DNA from: Paenibacillus sp. FSL K6-1330
Lineage (GTDB): Bacteria > Bacillota > Bacilli > Paenibacillales > Paenibacillaceae
DNA: 64,000 bases
Direction of reading: 5' to 3'
Assembly (NCBI RefSeq): GCF_037976825.1
Contig: NZ_CP150269.1
Location: 3,671,501-3,735,500, forward strand
Shown: piece after piece, positions 27,189 to 36,134 of the stretch
Numbering within the stretch: the first letter of the stretch is position 1
Layout of the letters: every line of letters begins with the position of its first letter
Made by a program: the position numbers and the translations under genes
The notes under the pieces: model-generated
What the model saw: the letters and a program-made list of their open reading frames with translations, nothing else
Told to the model about the DNA's origin: nothing
The model's database searches: none

Positions 27189-27557
27189 AAGGTTCAACTC
27201 CCAATTTAAATGATACTGACTCAAGGAACCCAAATCCTGTCTTCTCATGCTCTGTGATGACAGTACTTTTTTGCACAAAATGTTAGTTTCCGACTGTTGA
27301 CCTGTCAATAGTTATCTCCGCTTTCCACTTTACCACTATTTGTGATACGGTTCTCCGCGCTGTCTGTAGCGGCAAGTTTTAAGGCCACCGCAAGGATGGC
27401 CTTCTCTATGAACCAAAATGCAAATAACGCTCAACTATCGTACCCGTTAACATTCCTGTAGGTGCTAAGAGATTCAATTTGCATAAAAATAGTCGCCTCG
27501 CTAGGATGAGTATGTACTGGGTTGCAGCCCTCAGAACTCACCTTAGAAGGCGTTATC

Positions 27558-27650
27558 ATGAAGTCTAGACTAATTAAGGCACAAAATCAACGTGTAGAGC
27601 GAATCACCACTTCCACTCTTGTCATTGGCATTGACTATGGTGCTATAAAA
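27558..27650 (+). mobile_element. IS110-family transposase N-terminal relic
   Basis: From ATG 27558 the plus strand reads MKSRLIKAQNQRVERITTST followed by LVIGIDYGA, the start of IS110-type DEDD transposases including the first catalytic Asp. Homology stops abruptly at 27650, where an IS3-type terminus begins, so this is a truncated, probably nested relic. Confidence 0.6.
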
Positions 27651-27999
27651 TGTCAAGACAGTTTTTTTGGATATAGTTAAGGTGTGAAATTGTTCACAAG
27701 ATATACTGAGATCTGCGGTTTAAGGCCGTTGATCTTCTGAATCGGTTTGGAATATTATATATATTACCAGTTTCGAAGTACACCGGTTGTGAGCGTAGCC
27801 CAAGCGTAGGCGCGGGAGTTTTTTTTCTCTTTTATTTACTTGTGGGTGAAAGCAGGACCTCTTGGTTATACACAACAGCCGGCGTATGATTCTGTAAAGA
27901 TTGGTGAGGCAAGTAATGATTATGTAGATGGATGTAACGTTCTACACCCTGTCTGGTCTCTCGCGGATTGGCACAATCGTTAATATAGACTTCATTGTA
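27651..27999 (-). mobile_element. IS3-family relic: terminus plus transposase C-terminus
   Basis: TGTCAAGACAG at 27651 looks like an IS3/IS150-type terminal repeat. The minus strand between 27999 and the stop at 27832 reads NEVYINDCANPRETRQGVER, then YIHLHNHYLPHQSLQNHTPA, the C-terminal end of an IS3 OrfB integrase (DDE) domain. The rest is lost; CR2 copy 6 directly abuts the broken end. Confidence 0.7.
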
Positions 28000-28087
28000 T
28001 GCCCGTTAGCGAAATAAAAAATGAAGCAGTTGCCGTCGGCAAGATTGCTCACTTTATTTGTTGAACTAAAGTGGTCCGTTAATTTAG
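28000..28087. repeat. CR2 repeat, copy 6, divergent
   Basis: GCCCGTTAGCGAAATAAA, imperfect hairpin GTTGCCGTCGGCAAG, TTGTTGAACTAAAGTGG, CCGTTAATTTAG. It lies exactly between the IS3 relic and the broken murF gene, whose TAA is within 4 bp. Confidence 0.75.
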
Positions 28088-28090
28088 TGA

Positions 28091-29198
28091 TTACTTTATT
28101 AAGAATGGGATAATTGAATCAATCTGTACACCTCTTGATGCTTTTATCAAAATCACATCATTTTTCTTAATTGCTGCATTTACCGAATCCGGACTAGCAT
28201 TCCAAGCATCGTTAATTATGGTAAATCCCGATGGTGAAGTAATCTTCTCTAATCTCATATCAGGCAATTTCAAATGAAGAAATCCTTCATTAATTTCTGC
28301 AGGGTTTAAACCCAACCTTAGAGCAATGGCTATTGTAGCAAGTGCGTTATTAATATTATGGGCACCGAGAAGTGGAAGGTTGTAAATATCGTTTGCAACA
28401 GAGAATTGGGAACCATCGGAGTTTGATAATGCATACTCGACGCTCACATCATTAAAATCCCCCTGACCAAAACTAATGGTTTCTAATGAGCTATTTTTTT
28501 TAATTTTTAAGAGTTCTTTAGTTAATAATGGCTCGTCACCGTTGAACACGAAACATCCACCACTCTTTAGACCTGTAACGATTTCTAATTTTGCTGCTGC
28601 TATTGCTTCTCTAGAGCCGAGGCTTGATAGATGGGAAACCCCTATCATTGTAATTACAGCTATGTCAGGATTGGTAATACGAGAAAGTTGCTCAATTTGC
28701 CCTCTTTCACTCATTCCCATCTCAATTATTGCAATTTCAGCATCTTTTTTTATCCCTAATACCGTTAATGGAACACCTACTTGACTGTTTAAATTTCCTT
28801 CTGTTTTATAAACTCGAAATTTTGTCTGTAAAACAGAATTTAGCATCTCTTTTGTAGTTGTTTTACCATTACTACCCGTAACACCAATAACTTTGACTGG
28901 TAATTCTCGTCTATATTGTGCTGCTAATTTTTGTAAAGCTTCTAAGCAATCATCTACATAAATTAACGGTAGATGATCTGGTGGGTTAGGGTGATCCTTT
29001 TGCCAAAAAGAAGCAATCGCTCCTTTGGTTATTGCTTCATTAACATAATTATGCCCATCTAACTCCCTTATAATTGGGATGAATAAAGGTTCTGGAGTCA
29101 ATAGACACTCCTTGAATCAAAAGTCCCTCAAGCTCCAAAGATAACCCAACGCCTTCAGACATTCGTTCAATAACTTTGAGTTCATGTGTAATCATCAT
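28091..29198 (-). pseudogene. Broken murF-like ligase gene
   Basis: From ATG 29198 the minus strand encodes MMITHELKVIERMSEGVG then GVSIDSRT, the N-terminus of UDP-MurNAc-pentapeptide synthetases. A frameshift with loss of a few codons near 29102 changes frame into LFIPIIRELDGHNYV, and the ATP-binding GVTGSNGKTTTKEM follows. The C-terminal domain is cut: NASPDSVNAAI is joined almost directly to DVILIKASRG, dropping roughly 80-90 residues that murF normally has there. It therefore cannot make a normal ligase. A real murF must exist elsewhere since the step is essential; this is a decaying accessory copy. The stop abuts CR2 copy 6. Confidence 0.75.
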
Positions 29199-29670
29199 TG
29201 CACCACCAAATAATTTAAATTTTTATACCCAGTGCTTTCAATACTAATACTACCTATTCTAGATAATGCCATGTGTGAGAAGAGATCAAAAGATCCATCA
29301 CTAAGGCTTTTTCTTTAAAGGGTGGTTCTTAATCAACTATCCTCCCTTTAGTTGAGAAAAGTCTGCCGGTCATCATAATCAGCTGATGCTTAAAATTAGC
29401 GGTGCAACTTGTTTTTATGTCTTACAATTAACAAGGAAACAGTAAGCATGAAAAATTCTCAACCCTACCGCTGCAATTCACATGGTAATCTCCATTCCAT
29501 GCATCAATTTGTTGCACGGAATAAACAACATAAGCTAACCAACAAACCATCATTGTATAACCAATTCTAAGAGTCATCTATACTATGACGTCCCAAAAAA
29601 GATCACCGCCTCCCTCCATAAATAGAAGTCAGCGGTGACATTTTTAAATTCCTGATGTTGCCTTATACGT
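29199..29670. other. Intergenic stretch before the murF relic
   Basis: No gene is supported. It contains a weak CR2-like piece (CTATCCTCCCTTTAGTTGAG, near 29337) and, at 29595-29641, a minus-strand terminator (TCACCGC / GCGGTGA then TCTTTTTT) serving Nudix copy B. Confidence 0.5.
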
Positions 29671-29675
29671 AAAAT

Positions 29676-30167
29676 TTACTTCGAAATAAATGTTTGGTGT
29701 TTGATTATGAACTCAGGTTTCGTTAAATACGCCATGTAATTTACCGCTCCATTAAAGCCCAAATATGCCTGATAGCGGGTGCGAATAGCGGGGTGTTCAA
29801 TGAAATCAAGAACTTTATCCTTCGCCACCCAGCGACTATCGGTTGTTTCCTCAGTAACAGCTAATAACTCCCCACCAACAGGTTTACATACGAAATCAAA
29901 CCCAACTTGCGTAGGAACATCAGTCACACCATCATACCATTTAAAAATCCCTGTATTTGAATAGACACCAATTAAGTAGCTAACCGTAGTGTCAATTCCA
30001 CTTTCCTCTTTGATTTCGCGAATCAAACCATCTATCAGATTTTCTCCAACTTCCACTTGTCCACCAGGGTATACCCAACCACCGTCACGAGTTTTTACTA
30101 AAAGTATATTTCCTTGCCCATCTTCTACAAATCCACCTGTGGCAATGATATGCGTTGGAAATGGCAT
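29676..30167 (-). CDS. Nudix hydrolase, copy B
   Basis: 163 residues, intact Nudix box (GQVEVGENLIDGLIREIKEE). It lies within a 753-bp segment (29671-30423) that repeats 24576-25328 at a constant offset of 5095 bp with only about five visible base changes. Its stop codon is TAA where copy A has TAG. Unlike copy A, which runs into a truncated CR1, this copy ends in its own hairpin terminator, so its left context is different. Confidence 0.92.
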   Translation of the reverse strand: MPFPTHIIATGGFVEDGQGNILLVKTRDGGWVYPGGQVEVGENLIDGLIREIKEESGIDTTVSYLIGVYSNTGIFKWYDGVTDVPTQVGFDFVCKPVGGELLAVTEETTDSRWVAKDKVLDFIEHPAIRTRYQAYLGFNGAVNYMAYLTKPEFIIKHQTFISK

Positions 30168-30226
30168 ATTACGACCTCCTTATGCAGTAATGTTTGTATA
30201 TTTATTCCACAGCCTTCTCGCACTAC

Positions 30227-30423
30227 CCTGCCCGTTAGCTTAATGAAATTGCATGGAAACATAGTTAGATACTTATCTAATCGGTAATCGGCTCATGTTC
30301 TTGTCCATTACGGCAATCGGTACAAGTTCTTGTCCTTGGCTCGGGACAAGAACTTGTACCGATAAAATAAAAAAGCCGCTATTATAGCGACTTTCAATGG
30401 GACCATGTTTTTGTCCCTCGACA
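30227..30423. repeat. CR1 repeat, copy 7 (complete, in duplicated unit)
   Basis: Essentially identical to copy 5, as part of the duplicated Nudix unit; loop TTGGCTCG. Confidence 0.95.
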
Positions 30424-30515
30424 GTTTGTGTTGTGGCATATAGCTTTTACATTCCGACAACATCGGTCGCCCATTCCATCGCATAATGCTGAGACCTTGA
30501 TTAGGGTAACAATTG

Positions 30516-30635
30516 TCAACTGCTGCTGCTCCTGCCTCGTGAGCAAAAACTGCTATTCCGACTTACCACTTTAGCCTCTGCTACTTGTGATTGAGCCAAT
30601 GTCTCAACGTGAAACATATCATTGTCGATCTTCAT
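30516..30635 (-). CDS. Possible 39-residue small protein
   Basis: ATG 30635 on the minus strand has GGGAGG just upstream and opens MKIDNDMFHVETLAQSQVAE. No family recognised. It is divergent from the YmaF-like gene. The Ser-rich tail towards the stop looks non-coding, so the gene may be truncated. Confidence 0.35.
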   Translation of the reverse strand: MKIDNDMFHVETLAQSQVAEAKVVSRNSSFCSRGRSSSS

Positions 30636-30780
30636 GGGACCTCCCTTTTCAGCAATTATGTTAGAAACCGGCTCGCAAATAGCCTCACAACTTAATGTCA
30701 CCCATTTTGGCAATCGCCGTTCCCCCACATATGACTTCTTCATAAATTATGATTAATTTTATTTCTGAGGAGATGTGAAG

Positions 30781-31176
30781 ATGAAAAAAGGAAAGCACTC
30801 ACTCAAGAAAGCACACCTTTCACAAACCACCGATCGTTTTCAGCATCGGATGTCTGGCAACACTTCCATTAATGTTGGACATCGACATCGCTTTCGCAAT
30901 TTAACCGATCGCTTTATTCCTGGTATTGGCACACATCGACATTCGTTTAATGGGATTACTCAAGTAGCTGACGGACATCGACATCGCTATTCGGGTATAA
31001 CTGGAGCAGCAATCAATGGTCAAGGACCTCGTCACTTCCATCGGTTCCGTCAAATGACTCAATTCGCGGATGGTCATAGACATCTTCTTTCTGGCAGAAC
31101 GAGTGTGCCGATTCGAGTAAGCGGTTCTACACTTCATCGTCACGGGATTATTATTGAAAACATTAAGCGCATGTAA
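30781..31176 (+). CDS. YmaF-like His-rich repeat protein
   Basis: 131 residues from ATG 30781 (GAGGAG 8 nt upstream). It consists of repeated units with HRHRF/HRHSF/HRHRY motifs separated by T/G-rich turns (GHRHRFRNLTDRF, THRHSFNGITQVADGHRHRY, PRHFHRFRQMTQFADGHRH), the pattern of the Bacillus YmaF family. His-rich repeats suggest metal binding and possibly spore-surface association, neither proven. It is one of the few plus-strand genes in this part, and CR1 copy 8 follows 5 bp after the stop. Confidence 0.75.
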   Translation: MKKGKHSLKKAHLSQTTDRFQHRMSGNTSINVGHRHRFRNLTDRFIPGIGTHRHSFNGITQVADGHRHRYSGITGAAINGQGPRHFHRFRQMTQFADGHRHLLSGRTSVPIRVSGSTLHRHGIIIENIKRM

Positions 31177-31180
31177 ATAT

Positions 31181-31376
31181 CCTGCCCTTTAGCTATTGAG
31201 ATTGCATGGAAACATAGTTAGATACTTATCTAATCGGTAATCGGACTATGTTCTTGTCCATTACGGCAATGGGTACACGTTCTTGTCCCGAGCCAAGGAC
31301 AAGAACGTGTACCGATAAAATAAAAAAGCCGCATTTTTAGCGACATTCAATGGGACTATGTTTTTATCCACCGACA
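31181..31376. repeat. CR1 repeat, copy 8, with inverted palindrome loop
   Basis: Same orientation as the other copies outside, but the 8-nt loop (31289-31296) is CGAGCCAA, the reverse complement of TTGGCTCG seen in copies 1, 5 and 7. Both arms carry a matched change (ACACGT / ACGTGT), so pairing is kept. Confidence 0.95.
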
Positions 31377-31481
31377 TCTATATATCCTCTGACGGATGAC
31401 AAGAACTTGATAACATTCCCCACCCTTCTTGACTTTCATAGGATACTGTTGGTACAAGCCTGAGTAATTGAGTTAATCTAT

Positions 31482-31562
31482 CCTACCGGTTAGCTTAAAA
31501 AGGGAACTGATCACTCTGATCAGCTGCCTACTTTACTTTATTTAACTATCGTTCCCCGTTAG
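31482..31562. repeat. CR2 repeat, copy 7
   Basis: CTACCGGTTAGCTTAAAA, hairpin GAACTGATCA / TGATCAGCTGCC, TTTATTTAACTATCG, TTCCCCGTTAG. Preceded by a GATGACAAGAACTTGATAAC stretch (31392). Confidence 0.85.
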
Positions 31563-31774
31563 TTGATCCAGTACCTTATCTGGCATCGATAAAAATATAG
31601 CTTGTTCACCATGAACATTCAATATCATGATATACACTCGAAGATATTTCAATATAAATTACGAGACAAAGAACAAAATTCAAACCATAAAAAATCCGCG
31701 TAAAACGCGGACTTAAATGGATATGTATGATCTTTCCTCTAACAAAAATACTATGCAAGTGGCAATAAACTTTC

Positions 31775-32398
31775 CTATCTATTATTGAGCCCGCTATCGT
31801 CCTTAGTCGTGCGATTGTAGACGACGGTTTCTTTGGTGCCGTCCGCGTATTCCAGGTCAACTTCGTCGATACGTATTGAATCCAAAGCACCTTGATACGT
31901 GAAGAGCTCAAACACACCGAGTTCTAACCCCGGTATGACCGGACCGACATATTGAAGATTGAATGAGTTCTTTCCGGAGTGCTCATCATACGAAGGGTCT
32001 CCTACGGGATTAAATGTGCTGACCTTCACGGTATAGTAGTTGATCGTTTTGCCGGTCAAATTATCGACGAGCCACGTCAGCGTGATACCGTTCGCTGAAT
32101 TGACACTGTATCTGAACTCTCTTGGGTCGCTGAAACGATTCTCCGCTGTCACTCGGGTAGCTTCGGGTTCGTCGTTGGCCGTTTCGTTACCTCCTTGATT
32201 CTGAGCCGTGGAAATCGTTGCGCCTTTTTCGCCATCTCCGTTGGAAGGTTCGTTTTCGGCATCCACTGTTTGCCCAGCTTTAACTATAGTTGGTTCACTC
32301 CGACTATAACCCAAGTCTTCCGCGAAATACACACCGCAGCTGAACGCGATGATAATAGATATTAGAAAAGATAAAAAGATATTCAATTTTTTAGCCAT
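31775..32398 (-). CDS. Membrane-anchored protein, DUF5780-like
   Basis: 207 residues: N-terminal membrane anchor (IFLSFLISIIIAFSCGVYF), an acidic low-complexity linker of about 60 residues, then a compact C-terminal domain (NGITLTWLVDNLTGKTINYY, YDEHSGKNSFNLQYVGPVIP, RIDEVDLEYADGTKET). This domain resembles the DUF5780 type found in Bacillales surface proteins, from memory. Minus-strand GGCGAGGAC precedes the start. Function unknown. Confidence 0.7.
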   Translation of the reverse strand: MAKKLNIFLSFLISIIIAFSCGVYFAEDLGYSRSEPTIVKAGQTVDAENEPSNGDGEKGATISTAQNQGGNETANDEPEATRVTAENRFSDPREFRYSVNSANGITLTWLVDNLTGKTINYYTVKVSTFNPVGDPSYDEHSGKNSFNLQYVGPVIPGLELGVFELFTYQGALDSIRIDEVDLEYADGTKETVVYNRTTKDDSGLNNR

Positions 32399-32646
32399 GC
32401 TGATGTCCTCGCCTTTTCCGTTATTTGTTTTATAATAACAGATCTAGGTCCAATAGGACAGACAGAAAGTAGTAATATCGAACTATGATTATATAGTAAG
32501 ACCTAACTCGCAACTCCTTGTTCCTTCTTCTTACATGGAATTCCTGCGAATCGTGAATTGTCCTCTTCCATATCTCCATAATGCCCATGTGTATAAAGAA
32601 GCATGGCATTTGCAGGGCTCTCTACTTGTAGGGTTGGTTTATCCTG

Positions 32647-33015
32647 CTATTTTCCGCCTACACTTCGAATTTCCAGCACTCTAGTGATTTGATTAAAGTT
32701 CAAAACAAACCTCCTGCCGGATGTGAAGCCAAAAAATGCGGCAGTTCTACGACTCGTTTCAAATCCATCACTAAATTCCGCTTCACCCTCTGTGAAAAGT
32801 CGAGCCTTCATTTTCTTTTCTAGGCCGGCCCTTCTTACCGTTAGTACAGTATTGTCTGCAGGCAAATTGAGTGCGTTGCTAATGAGCCCAGCAGCCAAAA
32901 ATACATTGTCTCTATTAACATCGACTTGTTCAATGCTGAACGGCGCGGTGGTCTGAGTTCTTCTAAGACTTATGGTTAAAACATTCGTATTTGGGTCAAA
33001 TTCCAATGTATACAA
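32647..33015 (-). CDS. Hypothetical protein, 122 residues, second of a pair
   Basis: Unrecognised soluble protein: MYTLEFDPNTNVLTISLRRT at the start, VFLAAGLISNALNLPADNTV in the middle and GFTSGRRFVLNFNQITRVLE at the end. It begins 3 bp after the stop of the gene at 33019-33333, so the two are translationally coupled. Both share a 'VFLA/VFVD ... ARLF/ARMFG' style, hinting at related folds. No signal peptide. Confidence 0.6.
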   Translation of the reverse strand: MYTLEFDPNTNVLTISLRRTQTTAPFSIEQVDVNRDNVFLAAGLISNALNLPADNTVLTVRRAGLEKKMKARLFTEGEAEFSDGFETSRRTAAFFGFTSGRRFVLNFNQITRVLEIRSVGGK

Positions 33016-33018
33016 AAA

Positions 33019-33333
33019 TCAGCGATTAACCAGTCCAAACATTCTTGCGGTTGACGGACTGACATCCAAAAAATTGTTAAACTGTTCTCCTGGACAATTT
33101 TGTCCGGCTTCGGCATTTATGGTGACACGTTTTCTTACTGATCTTCTTTGGAATATCGCAGAGATTCCATTAGGAATTTGAAGTAGTGAACTACCGCCTT
33201 GAGCACATCCGTCTACAAAAACTACGTTATTCGGAACCGATCTGTTAATCCTTACGATAACTGTTCCCCTGACCAATATAATCATCCTTTCCCGTTGATC
33301 CTTTTGAATGAAAATTGGTTGGATAACCACCAT
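33019..33333 (-). CDS. Hypothetical protein, about 104 residues, first of a pair
   Basis: The minus-strand frame contains RERMIILVRGTVIVRINRSV and VVFVDGCAQGGSSLLQIPNG. The start is uncertain: ATG 33333 has no clear ribosome site, while ATG 33285 has GGGAAAGG immediately before it. Not recognised. It is followed directly by the coupled gene at 32647-33015. Confidence 0.5.
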   Translation of the reverse strand: MVVIQPIFIQKDQRERMIILVRGTVIVRINRSVPNNVVFVDGCAQGGSSLLQIPNGISAIFQRRSVRKRVTINAEAGQNCPGEQFNNFLDVSPSTARMFGLVNR

Positions 33334-33511
33334 GGCATATTATGCAAATCAAACAGCGTGTGTTCTAGTTGACAAGAGCTTGATATCATAAATGACAAGA
33401 ACTTGAAATCCATTCCCTCCATCCCTCGAATCCGGGATTAAGTAATTGTCATCGGCGCTGACGTCAGCAACTCCCGAGAACCGGAATGTTTGTAACACAA
33501 AACTACCTTAA

Positions 33512-33594
33512 CTGCCCGTTAGCGCAACGCGGCTGCCGAACTAAGCTTGGCAGCCGCGTTTTAGTTATTTATTAAACTATAGTTTCCCGTTAGT
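33512..33594. repeat. CR2 repeat, copy 8
   Basis: CTGCCCGTTAGCGCAAC, strong hairpin CGCGGCTGCCGA / TGGCAGCCGCG, ATTAAACTATAG, TTTCCCGTTAGTT. Preceded at 33370-33400 by degenerate TGACAAGARCTTGA stretches. Confidence 0.92.
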
Positions 33595-33734
33595 TCAATG
33601 GAAAAAGGTCACCCTACCCCACTGTAGACAGTATCTGTAGCAAAGTTCCGTAGTCTTGTTCGATTCGTGGCATCTACTTGTAAATCGTATATGGTTCACT
33701 ACGGACGGACTCCCCAGTGTAAATTAATTGTTAA

Positions 33735-34739
33735 TCACTCATCAAATGTCTGGAATAATAACGGCTCTCCGTTTATGTATGCTCTCAATATGGACTGAGC
33801 ATACGACTGCTCTTCGATCAGACCTTCCGTCTCCAACTCGTTCTCCGCATGGAAACTGTAGGCTTCGATGATTGCCATGATGAAGAAGCACTCCAGCATC
33901 GAAATCGTATTTTCGCTCAATTGTCTGACCTTCACATAGCCTTCGATAAAAAGTTTTCTTTGATGTGGCCGAAGTCCCATGACCGCTTGCGCTATATCAT
34001 AAATATGGTAGCCAAAGCCGCATCTACCGAAATCAATAGCAAACGGTCGATCGTCACAAAACACGATATTCCCATTATGCAGGTCTGCATGAATAATCCC
34101 GTAATTTTGTGCATGAGGTGTGAAGGTGTGGATTTGATCTGCAACTTTAGCAGAAGCTTCTGTATACAACTGGAAAGCTTCTTCTGTTATGAAATGATTA
34201 TGATGCTGCTGTAAATGCACCCAATCCCGGTTAAAGCTCTCTCTTCCCCAAGTTGTACGAGTAAAAGTGTTACTGGGAACAAAATCAACGCTCGCTCCGT
34301 GAAGGTCCGCCATCAATTTCCCCATCGCTCGAATATTATCCTCGGTAAGTACTTTTTTATCTAAACGATCCCCTTCGATCCATCTCATCAAGGTCGCATA
34401 ATACTCCGCATTCCCATCCGTTGTAGCAACGGTAATAAACTCACCATTTCGATTTAGTACACCATCAGGTACAATAAGCCCCTTACTTCTTAAATGGGCT
34501 AACCACTCCAGTTCTGAAATCACTTCAGCATAAGATTTATTCCATGTATGAATTCGCAGTAAATAGGATTCTCCCTCACTACTCTGAATACGAAAAGTCA
34601 CATGTTCAGAAACTTGGATGAAATGGATTAAACTCCAGTCAACATCATAGTTTTGCAAAGCATATAGCGCTGCTTGTTTCGTTTGATTAAGCGTAAGTCG
34701 GCGATTGATATCTGTATCCATCTGAAAACCGCTGTTCAT
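33735..34739 (-). CDS. Phosphotransferase (APH / CotS-like kinase fold)
   Basis: 334 residues with the aminoglycoside-phosphotransferase/choline-kinase fold: N-lobe nucleotide region (VTFRIQSSEGESYLLRIH), catalytic loop IIHADLHNGNIVF (D and N intact) and metal-binding AIDFGRCGFG. It could phosphorylate an aminoglycoside, homoserine-like amine or spore-coat component; length and DFGRCG suggest the broad COG2334-type family. AAGGGG lies before ATG 34739 on the minus strand. The stop is about 140 bp from CR2 copy 8. Confidence 0.85.
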   Translation of the reverse strand: MNSGFQMDTDINRRLTLNQTKQAALYALQNYDVDWSLIHFIQVSEHVTFRIQSSEGESYLLRIHTWNKSYAEVISELEWLAHLRSKGLIVPDGVLNRNGEFITVATTDGNAEYYATLMRWIEGDRLDKKVLTEDNIRAMGKLMADLHGASVDFVPSNTFTRTTWGRESFNRDWVHLQQHHNHFITEEAFQLYTEASAKVADQIHTFTPHAQNYGIIHADLHNGNIVFCDDRPFAIDFGRCGFGYHIYDIAQAVMGLRPHQRKLFIEGYVKVRQLSENTISMLECFFIMAIIEAYSFHAENELETEGLIEEQSYAQSILRAYINGEPLLFQTFDE

Positions 34740-34970
34740 GTCGTTTCCCCTTAATAGTTAAATGAGTTTTAGTTATTACATCGATATGGCATTGTTCTTT
34801 CTTGTTCTGGTGAATAAATTTCGTAAGTACCTTTATTCATTTCGTCCTTCGTCCAGTCTGTAGTGATTTTTGATAAGCTTTATATCACAGCGCTCTTTTT
34901 CAAGGCTTAGTTATCCAAAGAGATTTCATTTTTTTATAACTATCCACATGTTACCACATATTGGAACTAT

Positions 34971-35059
34971 CCTGCCCGTTAGCTTAATGAACTTGAGCAG
35001 TCAAATATAGTTAAATGCTTATCTAATCGGTAATCGGAACATGTTCTTGTTCACCGACA
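34971..35059. repeat. CR1 repeat, copy 9, recombinant short form
   Basis: The left half runs to ACATGTTCTTGTT and passes directly into CACCGACA. It looks like a deletion between the first and last CATGTTCTTGTCC boxes of CR1, removing palindrome and hairpin. Immediately next to it a GNAT gene is cut off. Confidence 0.9.
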
Positions 35060-35067
35060 ATTGAAGA

Positions 35068-35365
35068 TCAAAGCTTGCAATACCCCTTCTCCTGAATTCA
35101 GGAAAAACGCTTAAATCATTAATCTCGGGGATGTTCTTATCTCTGAAGAATGGATAACTAGAATTAAGCAGTAGATGACAACAACCCGCTAATACCCATC
35201 AAAGAAAACCATCAAGGTTATTCGGTCTCCTGCTTTATTCTCTGCCAATCAGTTAAAAAAATAATCGCTGGAGGTATACCATGGATAATTACGCGCAAAT
35301 TCTGTATCTAATAATATAGCTTTTTTATCATCTGAGAGTTGTTTTATGGTAATCTGATTAGTCAT
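35068..35365 (-). pseudogene. Broken GNAT acetyltransferase gene
   Basis: From ATG 35365 the minus strand reads MTNQITIKQLSDDKKAILLD, ARNYPWYTSSDYFFN then TGA; the same frame continues with LAENKAGDRITLMVFFDG, a TAG, and after a frame change SYPFFRDKNIPEIND and VFPEFRRRGIAS, the acetyl-CoA binding part of GNAT proteins. At least two stops, one frameshift and an end cut beside CR1 copy 9 make it non-functional. AGAGGTATCAAG before the ATG shows the native start was retained. Confidence 0.7.
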
Positions 35366-35515
35366 CTTGATACCTCTTTCGTGTGATTTCAGCTAACGAC
35401 TTACAGGTTTTAAACTTGAATTACGCTTTACAACTAAGCCTTAGCAATGAAATATTCGTGAAACAGATGAAAATTCCTTTTTTATCCTGCCGTAAGCGCA
35501 ACGCTTATAGCCAGT

Positions 35516-35740
35516 CTACAACTTTATTTTCACGGTGCGTCCCCCTAAACCGGTTAAGATATCATTTTTAACCTGCTCTATAAATTCACGGCCACATAAA
35601 TTTTCAATTGTGCTTGAAGCCACTTCTAGAAGGAGAGTTAGACTAGCATCGTCTATTGGACTTTGAAAAAACGATCTAGCTGTTTGCAGATTGGTCAACA
35701 TCTGAATCGCCACACTCTTTTTCATCATCTTTTTGCTCAA
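35516..35740 (-). CDS. Phage head-tail connector-like fragment
   Basis: 74 residues; SPIDDASLTLLLEVASSTIE and NLCGREF resemble the N-terminal part of gp6-like head-tail connector proteins, where helices end in CGREF. Overlaps the upstream frame at 35676-36056 by 65 bp. No other phage structural genes are next to it, so it is probably a prophage remnant. Confidence 0.45.
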   Translation of the reverse strand: MSKKMMKKSVAIQMLTNLQTARSFFQSPIDDASLTLLLEVASSTIENLCGREFIEQVKNDILTGLGGRTVKIKL

Positions 35741-36056
35741 GCGAAGCTAAGTATTCTTGGTAAGCTTTCTCAGCATTCTTTTTTCCCTGAACATGTTCGC
35801 CGTTAGGGAGCCGATATACGCTTTTTGATACAAGTTCGATACCTTCGATAATTTCCGCATTCTCATTTTCTGCGTGGATAGGCGCGGCTATCCCGGACGA
35901 TGCATCGCTTTCCGTTCCATTCGTTAATAAGATGATTGGGTCAGATGGCAGCGTGATGGACGCCAATACCTTGTAATCGCTGCAGATTCTGGTCCGGGCG
36001 CTGACGCAGGCCATTCCGGAGAAATACTGAGCCTTGTCGATCTCAACATTGTTCAA
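35676..36056 (-). CDS. Hypothetical protein, possible phage remnant
   Basis: 126 codons. The second half (ELVSKSVYRLPNGEHVQGKK, AEKAYQEYLASLEQKDDEKE) is coding-like and strongly acidic at the end; the first half is unlike anything I know. No convincing ribosome binding site at ATG 36056. Likely part of a decayed phage region with the connector-like fragment. Confidence 0.35.
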   Translation of the reverse strand: MNNVEIDKAQYFSGMACVSARTRICSDYKVLASITLPSDPIILLTNGTESDASSGIAAPIHAENENAEIIEGIELVSKSVYRLPNGEHVQGKKNAEKAYQEYLASLEQKDDEKECGDSDVDQSANS

Positions 36057-36134
36057 TCGACGGTTGAATTAGTATTGGCAGATGCATATATATTATGGTA
36101 ATATCTAGTAAATACGAGATTGGGGGGGAAATGA

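Noticed and set aside
24894..30243. Open frames antisense to the two Nudix genes
   Set aside because: They mirror the Nudix coding strand, are duplicated with it and have no ribosome site or homology.
31606..31917. 103-codon minus-strand frame
   Set aside because: Overlaps the DUF5780-like gene in another frame with a worse start; treated as a shadow.
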